Shown here: one piece after another, positions 54,002 to 62,537 of the stretch
How positions within the stretch are numbered: position 1 is the first letter of the stretch
How the letters are laid out: the number at the start of each line of letters is the position of its first letter
NCBI GenBank assembly: GCA_030682255.1
Contig: JAUXOK010000017.1
Span: forward strand, 1 to 64,000
DNA from: Bacteroidota bacterium
Lineage (GTDB): Bacteria > Bacteroidota > Bacteroidia > NS11-12g > UBA955
Direction: 5' to 3'
DNA: 64,000 bases
Notes under the pieces: generated by a model
Told to the model about the DNA's origin: nothing
The model's database searches: none
Seen by the model: the letters and a program-made list of their open reading frames with translations, nothing else
Program-made: the position numbers and the translations under genes

Positions 54002-55309
54002 TTGATAGTAATTTACACCAAAGAAATATCGCCTCGTTTAAGCTACACCTTAAACCATGTGTTTTATCAACAGTTAGGTTTATCCTTTGAAATTGTTCAT
54101 GATAAAACCAAGCTTCAAAACATCGCATTGCCTATCATCAATTATTCGGATGAAATGATTGAAAATAGTCTTCAAATTGTTCCAGAAGACTTATTGTTTC
54201 AAAATACCATTGAGTTTTGGGACATGACTTTTGATGCTAATCATCAGATTGGACTGTTAGAACATTCTGAAAATCCAAAATTATCCTTTGATTTGTTGGC
54301 TGCTATCTTTTATTTAATTAGTCGTTACGAAGAATATTTGTTTATAGAAAATGATGAACACAACCGATTTGATGTTGAAAATTCGAGTCTTTTAAAAAGT
54401 GAGTGCTTAAATTTGCCATTAGTAGATATTTGGATTGACGATTTTAAACAGTGTTTAATCGCTCATTTCTCTTTGGATAAAAGTATTTTTAAAACTAAAA
54501 AATTTGAAGTTTTTCCTACCATAGATATTGATAGTTTGTTTGCTTTCAAGGGTAAAAGTATAGGGCGTCAGTTTGGCGGTATTCTAAAAAACTTGTTTCA
54601 ACTTCAGTTATCATTACTTACTAACCGTTTAAAAGTGTTATTTACTTCGCAGAAAGACCCTTTTGATAATTTTGATCAACAATTATCTATGTGGCAAACC
54701 TATCAACTAAGAGCTCAATACTTTTTTCATGTGGGACCTTATGGTAAGTTTGATAAAAACATTTCAAACAAACATCCTTATCTGAAAGTTGTTATTGATA
54801 AAATTAAAACAAATGGTCATGATATCGGCATACATCCAAGTTATCAATCCAACAGCGATACAATTAAAATAAAATCTGAAATTGATACATTACACTATTT
54901 AACTCAATTACCAACCCATTCTTCAAGGCAGCATTATCTAAGATTTACATTGCCATACACCTACCGAGCATTAATAAACAATGGTATTCAGAAAGAATTT
55001 TCTATGGGTTATGCCTCTACCACAGGTTTTAGGGCAGGCACAGCTTCTAATTTTTATTGGTATGATTTAGAGAAAAACGAGTCAACCAATTTAGAGGTTC
55101 TTCCATTTTGTATGATGGATGTAGCTTTTAAAAATGGCATGGAACTAACCATAGATGAAAGCATAGAATATTCAGAAAACATCATCAAAGTGTTAAAAGA
55201 TTATCAATTACCTTTTCGTTTTATTATTCACAATGAATCATTAAGTAATTTGAATGGTTGGAAAGGCTGGCAAAGATTGTTTATGACTTGGTTAGATAAA
55301 TCCAAATAA
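54002..55309 (+). CDS. Polysaccharide deacetylase-family protein
   Basis: The frame opens at TTG 53957, but homologous proteins usually begin with a strand like V-I-Y-T-x-E-I-S-P-R, so TTG 54002 (MIVIYTKEISPRLSYTL) is preferred; no ATG is available. An N-terminal alpha/beta domain contains AAIFYLISRYEEYL. It is followed by a deacetylase (NodB) barrel with FPTIDIDSLFAF, where the Asp pair fits the metal site, YFFHVGPYGKFD and DIGIHPSYQSN (motif 2). Such enzymes remove acetyl groups from surface glycans. It shares an operon with the GNAT-like gene, 11 bases downstream. Confidence 0.85.
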   Translation: MIVIYTKEISPRLSYTLNHVFYQQLGLSFEIVHDKTKLQNIALPIINYSDEMIENSLQIVPEDLLFQNTIEFWDMTFDANHQIGLLEHSENPKLSFDLLAAIFYLISRYEEYLFIENDEHNRFDVENSSLLKSECLNLPLVDIWIDDFKQCLIAHFSLDKSIFKTKKFEVFPTIDIDSLFAFKGKSIGRQFGGILKNLFQLQLSLLTNRLKVLFTSQKDPFDNFDQQLSMWQTYQLRAQYFFHVGPYGKFDKNISNKHPYLKVVIDKIKTNGHDIGIHPSYQSNSDTIKIKSEIDTLHYLTQLPTHSSRQHYLRFTLPYTYRALINNGIQKEFSMGYASTTGFRAGTASNFYWYDLEKNESTNLEVLPFCMMDVAFKNGMELTIDESIEYSENIIKVLKDYQLPFRFIIHNESLSNLNGWKGWQRLFMTWLDKSK

Positions 55310-55320
55310 CTGTTTAATCC

Positions 55321-56247
55321 ATGAAAGGCACTATAAAGTATTTAAAACATCAAGAAATTGATTTTATAAAATGGGATAATGCCATAGAAAAGTCTTACAA
55401 TGGTTTGGTATATGCCTATTCTTTTTATTTAAATGCCATGTCAAACTCTCGTTGGGATGCTTTGGTTTATGGTGATTATGAGGCAGTTTTCCCACTGGTT
55501 TGGAATCAGAAATTTGGTTTCAAATATTTGTATCAACCTTATTTTATTCAGCAACTTGGTTTATTTTCTAAACATAAAATAACCACTCAATTTTTAGATG
55601 AATTTATACAAGCCATACCAAGTAAATTTAGATATTGGAACATCCAATTAAACTCAGAGAATGTGACTTTTAATCATGGGATTAGTTTCATTAACAGAAC
55701 AACCTATCAGATAAATCTGAATAAAGATTACATCAGCATTTATGACAATTACAATGCCGATGCCAAAAAAAACATAGCCAAATCTACTCAAATTGGGTTT
55801 GATGTTAAATTAAATTATGATTTATCTTTGGTAGTTGATACTTTTTTTGATGCTTATGGTCTGCATTATCCCAATCAAATTTTATTAAGAAAACAAATTA
55901 AGCATTGCATAGAATCGGCATCTAACTCAAATAAAGGTTTCAGTCGATCTATTTATGGTTTAGATGGTAAATTATGGTGTGTTGGTTATTTTTTTATGGC
56001 TCATGGATATATTCACTACGCCATTGCTGCACCAACAGATGAGGGCAAAAAATTTGCAGCTACACATCTCTTAATAGATGAAGTAATTAAAGAATTTTCT
56101 GGACAAAAATTAATATTCGACTTTGAAGGGTCGGATATAAAAAGTGTGGCTTATTTTTATTCGAAATTTGGATCAGTGCCAAAGTATTATTTACAAATTA
56201 AACGCAATCGTTTGCCATTTTGGTGTCGGTTTTTAAAGAAAGATTAA
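55321..56247 (+). CDS. GNAT/FemAB-like protein of a polysaccharide operon
   Basis: The 308-residue protein has no signal peptide. The first half (GLVYAYSFYLNAMSN, RWDALVYGDYEAVFPL) and second half (DAKKNIAKSTQIGFDVKLN, then YFFMAHGYIHYAIAAPTDEGKKFAATHLLIDEVI and LIFDFEGSDIKSVAYFYSKFG) match the double GNAT-like fold of FemAB-type proteins. These add an amino acid or acyl group to a glycan. The substrate is unknown. Placement behind the deacetylase and beside gmd-fcl suggests modification of a surface polysaccharide. Confidence 0.75.
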   Translation: MKGTIKYLKHQEIDFIKWDNAIEKSYNGLVYAYSFYLNAMSNSRWDALVYGDYEAVFPLVWNQKFGFKYLYQPYFIQQLGLFSKHKITTQFLDEFIQAIPSKFRYWNIQLNSENVTFNHGISFINRTTYQINLNKDYISIYDNYNADAKKNIAKSTQIGFDVKLNYDLSLVVDTFFDAYGLHYPNQILLRKQIKHCIESASNSNKGFSRSIYGLDGKLWCVGYFFMAHGYIHYAIAAPTDEGKKFAATHLLIDEVIKEFSGQKLIFDFEGSDIKSVAYFYSKFGSVPKYYLQIKRNRLPFWCRFLKKD

Positions 56248-56739
56248 TAAGAAAATTCCATTAACTAAAGTTTATTTTAATTAACTTACCTGATGGTTTT
56301 TCTGAATAATAGGCATTCTACTACTTAGTGTAATAAAGTGAAAATTTCTCCCCAAAACATTTATTTTACAATTCATTTTTCTTTTTATCAATAGTAAGGT
56401 GAAATTGGAAGCAATGTTTGGTGGCAATCTCTCTAGTGTTTTTTCATACCAACCCTAGTTAGAAATCTTTATAATTTTTTGATTTTAATCCCAGAATCAT
56501 TATAAAAATAGGCGCAATAGAATTTTGTTTTTGAAATTGATTTTGTGTAGTTTTTTATGGAATACCATTGATTTTACTTGAGTTTTGAAACTATTTTATC
56601 TTAAATGTGTTAAATTTTAATAAAATTATTTTTTGTTAACAATTAAATTCATCAGTATCTTTAAGTTTGCAATAATATCAAAATAAAACTAAGACCAGTA
56701 ATATTACCCACTGTAAATGAAAATTAAAACTCCTTTTGA
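56248..56739. other. Gene-free stretch of 492 bases
   Basis: I see no open frame, RNA gene or clear terminator here. The stretch is AT-rich and unstructured apart from a TAAGTTTG box at 56662 (listed separately). It probably only separates the polysaccharide operon from the next gene. Confidence 0.6.
56662..56669 (+). promoter_or_regulatory. Predicted -7 box for the methyltransferase / CrtA-like operon
   Basis: TAAGTTTG matches TAnnTTTG and predicts a leader of about 64 bases before ATG 56740. A TTG at 56633 is rather far upstream (26 bases) for a -33 element. Confidence 0.4.
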
Positions 56740-57684
56740 ATGAATAGATTAAAAATAGATGATTGTCCTGTTTGTAAAAGCAAACAAAGCGAATGTTATA
56801 TTTCTACAAATGCTTTGATGCACAAAGTTAACCAAGAGGAATACAGATTTAAAAAATGTATGGATTGTGAATCTGTTTTTTTAGAAAATCCAGTTCCAGA
56901 GAATGTTTTAGATGATTATTATACAGACAATTATTTGCCGTATAAAGGTGATGAAGCATGGGGAAAATTCAAATCATTTGTTGCAAAAAGTCAAGAACAA
57001 TTGGATACAAGAAGAATGAAAATTGTTGCCAATTGCATCAAAAACAAAAAATCGTTCACGATTTTAGATGTTGGATGTGGAAATCCTAGTTTTTTAGTAA
57101 AGGTTCAAAAAGAATTAAACGCTGAATGTACAGGTATTGATTTTTCTGACAATGGATGGAAAGATAAAAGCTATGAAAATTTAACTTTAATTAAAACTAC
57201 CATTTCAGATTTCAATCCCAATATGAAATTTGATATAATAACCCTCTGGCATTATCTTGAACATGATTATCACCTAGAGGAAACGGTTGAAAAATTACAA
57301 AACTTTTTAAATACAGATGGACAATTAATAATTGAAGTGCCGAATTACAAAAGCATTACTGCTCAATTTCAAAAGCAATTTTGGCAAGGTTGGCACAGCC
57401 CAAGACATTTAACGCTTTTTTCTAAAAATGGGTTTCTTAGACTATTTAATCAAGACAAATGGACTTTGGTTAAGTATTGCCAATATGGTACCCTTGATGC
57501 ATTTACTCTATGGTGGCTTGGCAAAATGGAGAAAAAAAAGTGTCATTGGGCTGGTAGTATGGAACAAGAATTTTGGCCTCTTGTTTTTTTAAAAATCGTT
57601 ACTTTTCCGTTTTTTTTATTTGAAAAAGTATTTCCAATGGGCATTCAATTGATTATTTTCAAAAAAAACACCTTTCATTCATGA
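56740..57684 (+). CDS. Class I SAM-dependent methyltransferase with an N-terminal CxxC zinc-ribbon-like motif
   Basis: Residues 1-50 contain DDCPVCKSKQ and KKCMDCESVF, two CxxC pairs that could form a zinc ribbon. The methyltransferase domain has motif I FTILDVGCGNPSFLVKV, an acidic residue in CTGIDFS, and a conserved LWHYLEHD after motif II. This layout (two CxxC pairs then the AdoMet fold) is frequent in methyltransferases of unknown substrate near polysaccharide or natural-product genes. It overlaps the CrtA-like gene by 4 bases (ATGA), so both are translationally coupled. Confidence 0.9.
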   Translation: MNRLKIDDCPVCKSKQSECYISTNALMHKVNQEEYRFKKCMDCESVFLENPVPENVLDDYYTDNYLPYKGDEAWGKFKSFVAKSQEQLDTRRMKIVANCIKNKKSFTILDVGCGNPSFLVKVQKELNAECTGIDFSDNGWKDKSYENLTLIKTTISDFNPNMKFDIITLWHYLEHDYHLEETVEKLQNFLNTDGQLIIEVPNYKSITAQFQKQFWQGWHSPRHLTLFSKNGFLRLFNQDKWTLVKYCQYGTLDAFTLWWLGKMEKKKCHWAGSMEQEFWPLVFLKIVTFPFFLFEKVFPMGIQLIIFKKNTFHS

Positions 57685-58376
57685 GCCAAATTTCAACAAG
57701 CACTTTTTTTAAGGTCGATACATTTTCAAATAAATGGTGGGCTTTTAAACAGATGCAATTAGGACACAATGCTTTAAAAAACATTGCAGGGTTATCATTT
57801 TACAAACTATTAGGTTCGGGAGCTAAAAATGGGTTTAGTGCTATTCCAAATTTTGGAACTTATGTGCTCTTTTGTGTTTGGGAAACAGAGCAAGATGCTG
57901 CATTTTTTTTTAATAACAGTGTTTTTTTTAAAGCCTATCAGCAAAAAAGTAGTGAAAATTTTACGGTTTATCTTCATTCTGCAGAAGAACATGGGCTTTG
58001 GGATGGCGTTCAGCCGTTTCAAAACAGTGTAAAACTTGTTTTAGACCAACCGGTTTTGGTTTTGACTAGAGCCAGGATCAGGTTTAGAAAACTATGGTCA
58101 TTTTGGAGCAAAGTAGGACGAGTTAGTCAAAGTTTAGCAGGCTATCAAGGCTTAGTTTTGTCTATTGGTGTTGGAGAGTGGCCATTGATTCAACAAGCAA
58201 CTATCAGTATCTGGAAAACGCAAGCAGAAATGCTAGATTATGCTTATAAGAATCCAAAACACAGAGAGGTTGTAGCTTTAACTAGAAAACTCAACTGGTA
58301 TAAGGAAGAGATGTTTGCACGATTTGTTCCCTACAAATTTGAAGGTATTTGGCAAGGAAAATCATTTACACTATAA
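57681..58376 (+). CDS. CrtA-like (spheroidene monooxygenase-related) protein
   Basis: The 231-residue protein resembles members of the spheroidene monooxygenase family. Marks are LSFYKLLGSGAKNGFSAIPNFGTYVLFCVWE, PVLVLTRARIRFRKLWSFWSKV and the C-terminal TISIWKTQAEMLDYAYK. CrtA proper oxidises carotenoids in purple bacteria, but many homologues have other or unknown roles, and no carotenoid gene is adjacent. The start overlaps the methyltransferase stop (ATGA), so the two are coupled. Confidence 0.72.
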   Translation: MSQISTSTFFKVDTFSNKWWAFKQMQLGHNALKNIAGLSFYKLLGSGAKNGFSAIPNFGTYVLFCVWETEQDAAFFFNNSVFFKAYQQKSSENFTVYLHSAEEHGLWDGVQPFQNSVKLVLDQPVLVLTRARIRFRKLWSFWSKVGRVSQSLAGYQGLVLSIGVGEWPLIQQATISIWKTQAEMLDYAYKNPKHREVVALTRKLNWYKEEMFARFVPYKFEGIWQGKSFTL

Positions 58377-58693
58377 TAGATATGAAGCAAAGCCTAGAGT
58401 CTCGACTGAGATAACCCACCGCTTTGTTAATTATCAATTATTGTATTTTATCGTTTGTCCTTAAAATATTTAAATTTGCAAAACATGCTTGGTTTAAAGA
58501 ATAGGAATTGTGAGTTGGGAAGTAAAGGTTTTGGAATGTCAATGAACAAGGATAAGTTTCTGAACAATCTCAAAAAATTTAGGGTTTATATTTGCTTAAA
58601 TGTATTTGAAAGATATGTTAAAAATATTAATGTTATTAAAGTAGCTTTATGGTTCGGTTAAAATGAGTATTTTTGCACCAAAATAAATCAAAA
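58377..58693. other. Gene-free stretch of 317 bases
   Basis: No terminator hairpin with a T run is visible. A 68-codon frame at 58455-58661 has no recognisable features and lacks a ribosome binding site, so I leave it out. The TATTTTTG box at 58668 is the promoter of the next gene. Confidence 0.55.
58668..58675 (+). promoter_or_regulatory. Predicted -7 box for pruA
   Basis: TATTTTTG matches TAnnTTTG. The predicted transcription start near 58682 leaves a leader of about 12 bases before ATG 58694 and falls after a TTG at 58673, which supports ATG 58694 as the start. Confidence 0.5.
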
Positions 58694-60325
58694 ATGAACG
58701 GATTTTTTAAAATACCAACCGCAGTAAACGAACCTGTATTAGATTATGCACCAGGTAGTGTAGAAAAAATAGCTTTAAAAAACGCCTTGGCTGAAGCCAG
58801 AGCTCAAGTTATTGATATTCCCATGTTTATTGATGGTAAAGAAGTAAGAACAGGCATTACACATCCTATATTTCCTCCACATGACCTTCAACACCAAATT
58901 GGCGTGTTTCACAAAGGAAATGCCGAGCATGTTCATCAAGCAATTGCTGCCGCTTTGGCAGCTAAAGCAAAATGGGAAGCAATGCCCTGGGAACAAAGAG
59001 CCGCTATATTTTTAAAAGCGGCTGATTTATTGGCTGGTCCATACAGAGCCAGAATGAATGCAGCGACTATGTTGGCCCAATCAAAAAATGCCTATCAAGC
59101 AGAAATAGATTCTGCTTGTGAATTGATTGATTTTTTGCGTTTTAACGTACAATATATGGCAGAAATTTATGCCGACCAACCATCGGCCAATAGCAAAACT
59201 ATATGGAATAGACTAGAGCATAGACCATTAGAAGGCTTTACTTTTGCATTAACCCCTTTTAATTTCACAGCTATTGCAGGTAATTTACCAAGTAGTATGG
59301 CCATGATGGGCAATGTTGTGGTTTGGAAAGCCGCTTTTACACAAATTTATTCAGCAAAAGTGATTATGGATTTATTTAAAGAAGCTGGATTGCCTGATGG
59401 GGTCATCAATATCATATTTACGGATGGACCAACTACTGGCGACATCATTTTTAATCATCCCGATTTTGCTGGCTTGCATTTCACAGGTTCTACTGGCGTT
59501 TTCAGATCCATGTGGAATGCTATTGGTGCTAATATTCACAAATACAAAACTTATCCTAGAATAGTAGGAGAAACAGGAGGAAAAGATTTTGTGTTAGTTC
59601 ATCCTTCTGCTGATGTGGATACTGCTGTAACTGCTTTAGCAAGAGGCGCCTTTGAATATCAAGGTCAAAAATGTTCAGCTGCTTCAAGAGCTTATATTCC
59701 AAGTAACTTATGGTCAGAAATCAAAACCAAATTGGTAGCAGAAGTAAAAACAATGAAAGTTGGTCCAACAGAAGATTTTACAAATTTCGTAAACGCAGTT
59801 ATAGATGAAAAATCATTTGATAAGTTAGCTAAATACATAGACAATGCTAAACATGATGCAACTGTCGAAATCATAGTTGGTGGGGCTTATGATAAATCAA
59901 AAGGTTACTTTATAGATCCAACCATTATAGTGGCACAAAATCCTCATTACGTTACTATGTGTGACGAATTATTTGGACCAGTATTGACACTGTATGTTTA
60001 TCCGGAAAATGAATTTGAAAAAGCATTGGAATTAGTCAATACAACGAGTGAATATGCTTTAACTGGGGCTGTCATTGCACAAGATAGATATGCCATTACG
60101 CAAGCCACAGAATATTTAAGACATGCAGCTGGCAATTTTTATATCAATGATAAGCCTACTGGGGCAGTTGTAGGGCAACAACCATTTGGCGGAAGCCGAG
60201 CTAGTGGAACCAATGATAAAGCGGGTAGCAAAGCCAACCTTTTACGATGGACGAGTACAAGAACTATTAAAGAAACATTGGTGCCTGTAAAAAATTATAG
60301 ATACCCATTTTTGCAAGAATCTTAA
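58694..60325 (+). CDS. pruA: L-glutamate gamma-semialdehyde dehydrogenase (1-pyrroline-5-carboxylate dehydrogenase)
   Basis: ATG 58694 (MNGFFKIPTAVNEPV) is preferred to TTG 58673, which precedes the predicted transcription start. The aldehyde dehydrogenase of about 543 residues has the catalytic Cys in EYQGQKCSAASRAYI, the general base Glu in GETGGKDF, the nucleotide region FTGSTGVF and a C-terminal GQQPFGGSRASGTNDKAG, all typical of the group 1 enzyme of animals and Bacteroidota. It oxidises glutamate semialdehyde to glutamate, the second step of proline degradation. The first step (proline dehydrogenase) is not in the window. Confidence 0.97.
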   Translation: MNGFFKIPTAVNEPVLDYAPGSVEKIALKNALAEARAQVIDIPMFIDGKEVRTGITHPIFPPHDLQHQIGVFHKGNAEHVHQAIAAALAAKAKWEAMPWEQRAAIFLKAADLLAGPYRARMNAATMLAQSKNAYQAEIDSACELIDFLRFNVQYMAEIYADQPSANSKTIWNRLEHRPLEGFTFALTPFNFTAIAGNLPSSMAMMGNVVVWKAAFTQIYSAKVIMDLFKEAGLPDGVINIIFTDGPTTGDIIFNHPDFAGLHFTGSTGVFRSMWNAIGANIHKYKTYPRIVGETGGKDFVLVHPSADVDTAVTALARGAFEYQGQKCSAASRAYIPSNLWSEIKTKLVAEVKTMKVGPTEDFTNFVNAVIDEKSFDKLAKYIDNAKHDATVEIIVGGAYDKSKGYFIDPTIIVAQNPHYVTMCDELFGPVLTLYVYPENEFEKALELVNTTSEYALTGAVIAQDRYAITQATEYLRHAAGNFYINDKPTGAVVGQQPFGGSRASGTNDKAGSKANLLRWTSTRTIKETLVPVKNYRYPFLQES

Positions 60326-60331
60326 ACAATT

Positions 60332-60796
60332 TTGACTGAGGAGAAAGCAAATAAATATAAACTTGCAGCAGAACAGATAAACGCTGTTTTGGATACAAAT
60401 ATTTCTTGGGTTGGCAATTTTGCAAATGTTGCAGCCATCATCCAAGATGTTTTTGGACATTGGTGGTGTGGTTTTTATTTGGTAAATAACAATCAACTAG
60501 AATTGGGTCCCTTTCAAGGACCAGTAGCATGCACAAGTATTCAAATTGGAAAAGGTGTTTGTGGCACTGCTTGGGCTCAAAAGCGAACTATTATTGTGCC
60601 CGATGTTCATCAATTTGAAGGACATATTGCATGCAGTTCAGCTAGTAATTCTGAAATCGTTGTTCCATTATTCAAAAACGAAAAAGTAATAGCGGTATTA
60701 GATATTGATAGTATTCATTTCAATCAATTTGATGAAATAGATAAAATCAACTTAGAAACAATAGTTCAAAGATTGTCAGATTTTTATAAAGATTAA
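60332..60796 (+). CDS. msrC: GAF-domain free methionine-R-sulfoxide reductase
   Basis: The 154-residue protein is a single GAF domain with the three cysteines of this enzyme: Cys67, Cys77 and Cys101 (VACTSI, GVCGTAW, IACSSAS). The intervals of 10 and 24 residues equal those of E. coli fRMsr (Cys84, 94, 118). The enzyme reduces the free R-form of methionine sulfoxide. The start is TTG 60332, since no ATG precedes the conserved core. It starts 7 bases after pruA, so the two are probably cotranscribed. Confidence 0.93.
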   Translation: MTEEKANKYKLAAEQINAVLDTNISWVGNFANVAAIIQDVFGHWWCGFYLVNNNQLELGPFQGPVACTSIQIGKGVCGTAWAQKRTIIVPDVHQFEGHIACSSASNSEIVVPLFKNEKVIAVLDIDSIHFNQFDEIDKINLETIVQRLSDFYKD

Positions 60797-61117
60797 CTAA
60801 ATTCTGCTGAAAAATCTAAGCTGATGTTGCTAAAAAAATACATTAATTATGGTCTTTGTTAGTGAAATTTAAATGCCAATCTTAAGAATCAATGAGATGT
60901 CAAAATTTTAAATCTGGCTTGTCCTTTACTTACCTTCGATAAACATAGGGTAAGCTAACTCAGGGAAAACTAATTCAAGATGACAAGTTTAGTATTTAAT
61001 GTTTAATGGCATTAACCAAACACCGCATCTTAATCGGGTTATATTATGATTTATCGAAACATTGGTAAACAGATACTTCAAACCCCTAAATTTGAACTCT
61101 TATAAATGCTTATTCAA
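60797..61117. other. Gene-free stretch of about 320 bases
   Basis: No open frame, RNA or clear terminator is seen. The promoter of the efflux operon is at its right end. Confidence 0.55.
61062..61094 (+). promoter_or_regulatory. Predicted promoter of the TolC-adaptor operon
   Basis: A -7 box TAAATTTG (61087-61094) has TTG (61062-61064) 22 bases upstream, the same interval as in the promoters at 7216 and 9833. The leader would be about 17 bases to ATG 61118. Confidence 0.6.
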
Positions 61118-62530
61118 ATGAAGAAACTTTTTACAACGCTTTTATTTTCAGTTTGTTTGATTCTTAGCACACATGCGCAGCCAATGGATTTGAAGCAATG
61201 TATTGAATATGCTTGGCAAAATAATCTAGACATAAAGCAGGCTATTTTGAATCAAAGAAATGCAGAGATTGATGCCAAACAAAGCAAAACCAATTTGTTG
61301 CCTACTTTGTCTGCCAGTGCAGGTCAGCACTATCAGTTTGGTAGAACCATCGATAGATTTACTAATACGTTCGTGAATCAAACCATTCGTTCTAATAACT
61401 TTGGGTTAAATGCAGGTTTAACCGTTTTCAATGGTTTTCAAATGCATCAAAATATCAAACAACAGGCTTCGCTTGAAAAAGCAAGTGTTGAAAATTGCGA
61501 AAATATTAAGAATCAAGTAGCTTTGAATGTAGCATCTGCTTTCCTGCAAGTGATTCAATCTTCTGAACTTATCAAAAATGCTGAAAGTCAATTGGCTAGC
61601 ACACAAGAAAGTGTGAATAGAACTCAAAAATTGGTGGATGCAGGCGTTTCGGACAGGTCGATTTTATTGGTGCAAAAAGCGCAATTAGCTAGTGAAAAAC
61701 TCAACTTAGTAAACGCTCAAAGCACGTATCAAAATGCACTTATTGCTCTTAAAATATTGATGCAAATGCCCTATCAACAAGAACTGAGCTTATTGATACC
61801 TGATGTTCAAAAAACTGAGATATATCAAGTGGTAACTGTCAATGATTTATATACCATGGCAGAGAAAAAAATGCCTCAGATAAAACAAGCAGAATTGCAA
61901 TTGCAGGCTTCGTCCTATCAAACTAAAATGTCCAGAAGTTTGCTATCGCCTAATATTTCTTTGTATGGTTCGGTAAGCACTGTTTTTTCAGAAAATGCTA
62001 AAACTATTTCGGATGTGAAAGTTACAGGCACTCAGGTGATTGGCATTACCCAAACTTCCAATGAAAATGTATTGCAACCTGTTTTTGCTTATCAAACACA
62101 AACCATTGGTTTTGGCAAGCAATTGAGAGACAATATTGGTCAAAGTGCAGGATTAAGTTTATCGTGGAATCTATTCAATGGTTTTCAGGTTCAGAATCAA
62201 ATTCAAAAAGCTAAAATCAATCAAGACATCAATCAAATTAATTTGGCTAGAGTTCAAAACAGTTTGATGAATGAAATCAGTTTGGCGGTTAATAATTTCA
62301 ACATGTCTCAACAAAGATTGAAAGCATCCGAAGAGAATTTAGAGGCACAAACCCTGAGTTTAGAATTTATTCAAAAAAGGTTTGACGCAGGTGCTGGCAA
62401 TTCGTTTGAATTGATTCAATCTAGAAATAATTACAACATTGCCCTTTCCAATCAAATTCAAGCCAAATATGAATTGGTTTTCAGGTGGCTTGTTTTAGAA
62501 TTTTACAAAGGAAATCCTATCATATTATAA
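61118..62530 (+). CDS. TolC-family outer-membrane efflux protein
   Basis: ATG 61118 starts a signal peptide (LFTTLLFSVCLILSTHAQ); a second ATG at 61106 would leave almost no leader. The mature protein has the two-fold repeat of TolC channels: MDLKQCIEYAWQNNLDIKQ and NNPNISLYGS-type barrel strands, long coiled-coil helices, and a second half that ends RFDAGAGNSFELIQSRNNYNIA. It forms a trimeric tunnel through the outer membrane for efflux or protein export. The adaptor gene follows after 7 bases. Confidence 0.93.
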   Translation: MKKLFTTLLFSVCLILSTHAQPMDLKQCIEYAWQNNLDIKQAILNQRNAEIDAKQSKTNLLPTLSASAGQHYQFGRTIDRFTNTFVNQTIRSNNFGLNAGLTVFNGFQMHQNIKQQASLEKASVENCENIKNQVALNVASAFLQVIQSSELIKNAESQLASTQESVNRTQKLVDAGVSDRSILLVQKAQLASEKLNLVNAQSTYQNALIALKILMQMPYQQELSLLIPDVQKTEIYQVVTVNDLYTMAEKKMPQIKQAELQLQASSYQTKMSRSLLSPNISLYGSVSTVFSENAKTISDVKVTGTQVIGITQTSNENVLQPVFAYQTQTIGFGKQLRDNIGQSAGLSLSWNLFNGFQVQNQIQKAKINQDINQINLARVQNSLMNEISLAVNNFNMSQQRLKASEENLEAQTLSLEFIQKRFDAGAGNSFELIQSRNNYNIALSNQIQAKYELVFRWLVLEFYKGNPIIL

Positions 62531-62537
62531 AAAAATC

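Noticed and set aside
58455-58661. 68-codon frame upstream of pruA
   Set aside because: There is no recognisable domain, no ribosome binding site and a poor start; it lies in a gene-free stretch that ends with the pruA promoter.
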